Assembly (NCBI GenBank): GCA_937899625.1
Contig: CALCCB010000139.1
Span: 1 to 44,390 of the forward strand
Length of the DNA: 44,390 nucleotides
Reading direction: 5' to 3'
Source: an uncultured Bacteroidota bacterium
Lineage (GTDB): Bacteria > Bacteroidota > Bacteroidia > Flavobacteriales_D > Crocinitomicaceae
Numbering within the stretch: the first letter of the stretch is position 1; the number at the start of each line of letters is the position of its first letter. Positions 44,386 to 44,390 of this stretch are shown piece after piece. Below the pieces are notes generated by a model. That model made no database searches, was not told the origin of the DNA, and saw only the letters and a list, made by a program, of their open reading frames with translations. The position numbers were made by a program, and so were the translations under genes.

Positions 44386-44390
44386 AAAAG

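Overview
The window looks like chromosome from a Bacteroidota bacterium, most likely a Flavobacteriia/Crocinitomicaceae-type marine or freshwater organism. This rests on type IX secretion (T9SS) tails of both types, PorP/SprF, a SusC/SusD pair, -7 promoter boxes of the TAnnTTTG kind, scarce Shine-Dalgarno sequences and AT-rich codon use. Every gene is on the minus strand except one two-gene plus-strand unit (32465-34236). No tRNA, rRNA, CRISPR array or insertion sequence was seen.

Layout. (1) 1-4284: N-terminal part of a giant adhesin with an L-type lectin head and tandem Ig-like repeats, cut by the window edge. (2) 4334-15906: a beta-1,3-glucan (laminarin-type) utilisation locus read right to left: SusC, SusD, a PKD lipoprotein probably binding glucan, a GH16 laminarinase lipoprotein, a GH3 beta-glucosidase, a Nudix-family transcription regulator, then a T9SS-exported protein with duplicated glucan-binding-like modules. 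(3) 15964-21419: a complete Entner-Doudoroff operon zwf-pgl-edd-eda followed by gap. (4) 21609-22931: an APC-family amino acid permease. (5) 23001-31654: a 2744-residue T9SS type B adhesin with about 26 PKD/Ig-like repeats, preceded by a small secreted protein. (6) 31840-34236: a lipoprotein, a metallo-beta-lactamase hydrolase and a family 4 glycosyltransferase. (7) 34281-42779: an adhesin operon of small secreted protein, 1867-residue type B adhesin, PorP/SprF-like protein and a PD40/SprB-repeat/OmpA-like protein. (8) 42891-44358: a leucine-rich-repeat protein and ribF.

Main observation. Three promoters, in front of zwf, in front of susC and in front of the duplicated-module T9SS protein, carry the same inverted-repeat element (consensus ACTTATTGT, 7 nt, ACAATAAGT). 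In all three the element is followed, read on the minus strand, by AAT, and at zwf and susC directly after that by a TATATTYG -7 box. The Nudix regulator encoded inside the locus is the obvious candidate to bind it. This predicts one regulon joining extracellular laminarin capture, outer-membrane import, cleavage to glucose and glucose-6-phosphate breakdown through the Entner-Doudoroff route. The operator also fixes the start of the 4334 gene, because the longer reading would run through it.

A second theme is the organisation of the surface adhesins. Two unrelated giant type B proteins are each preceded by a small Sec-signal protein gene with the same 4-base ATGA overlap. Three unrelated repeat families all carry one cysteine near the start and one near the end of each repeat.
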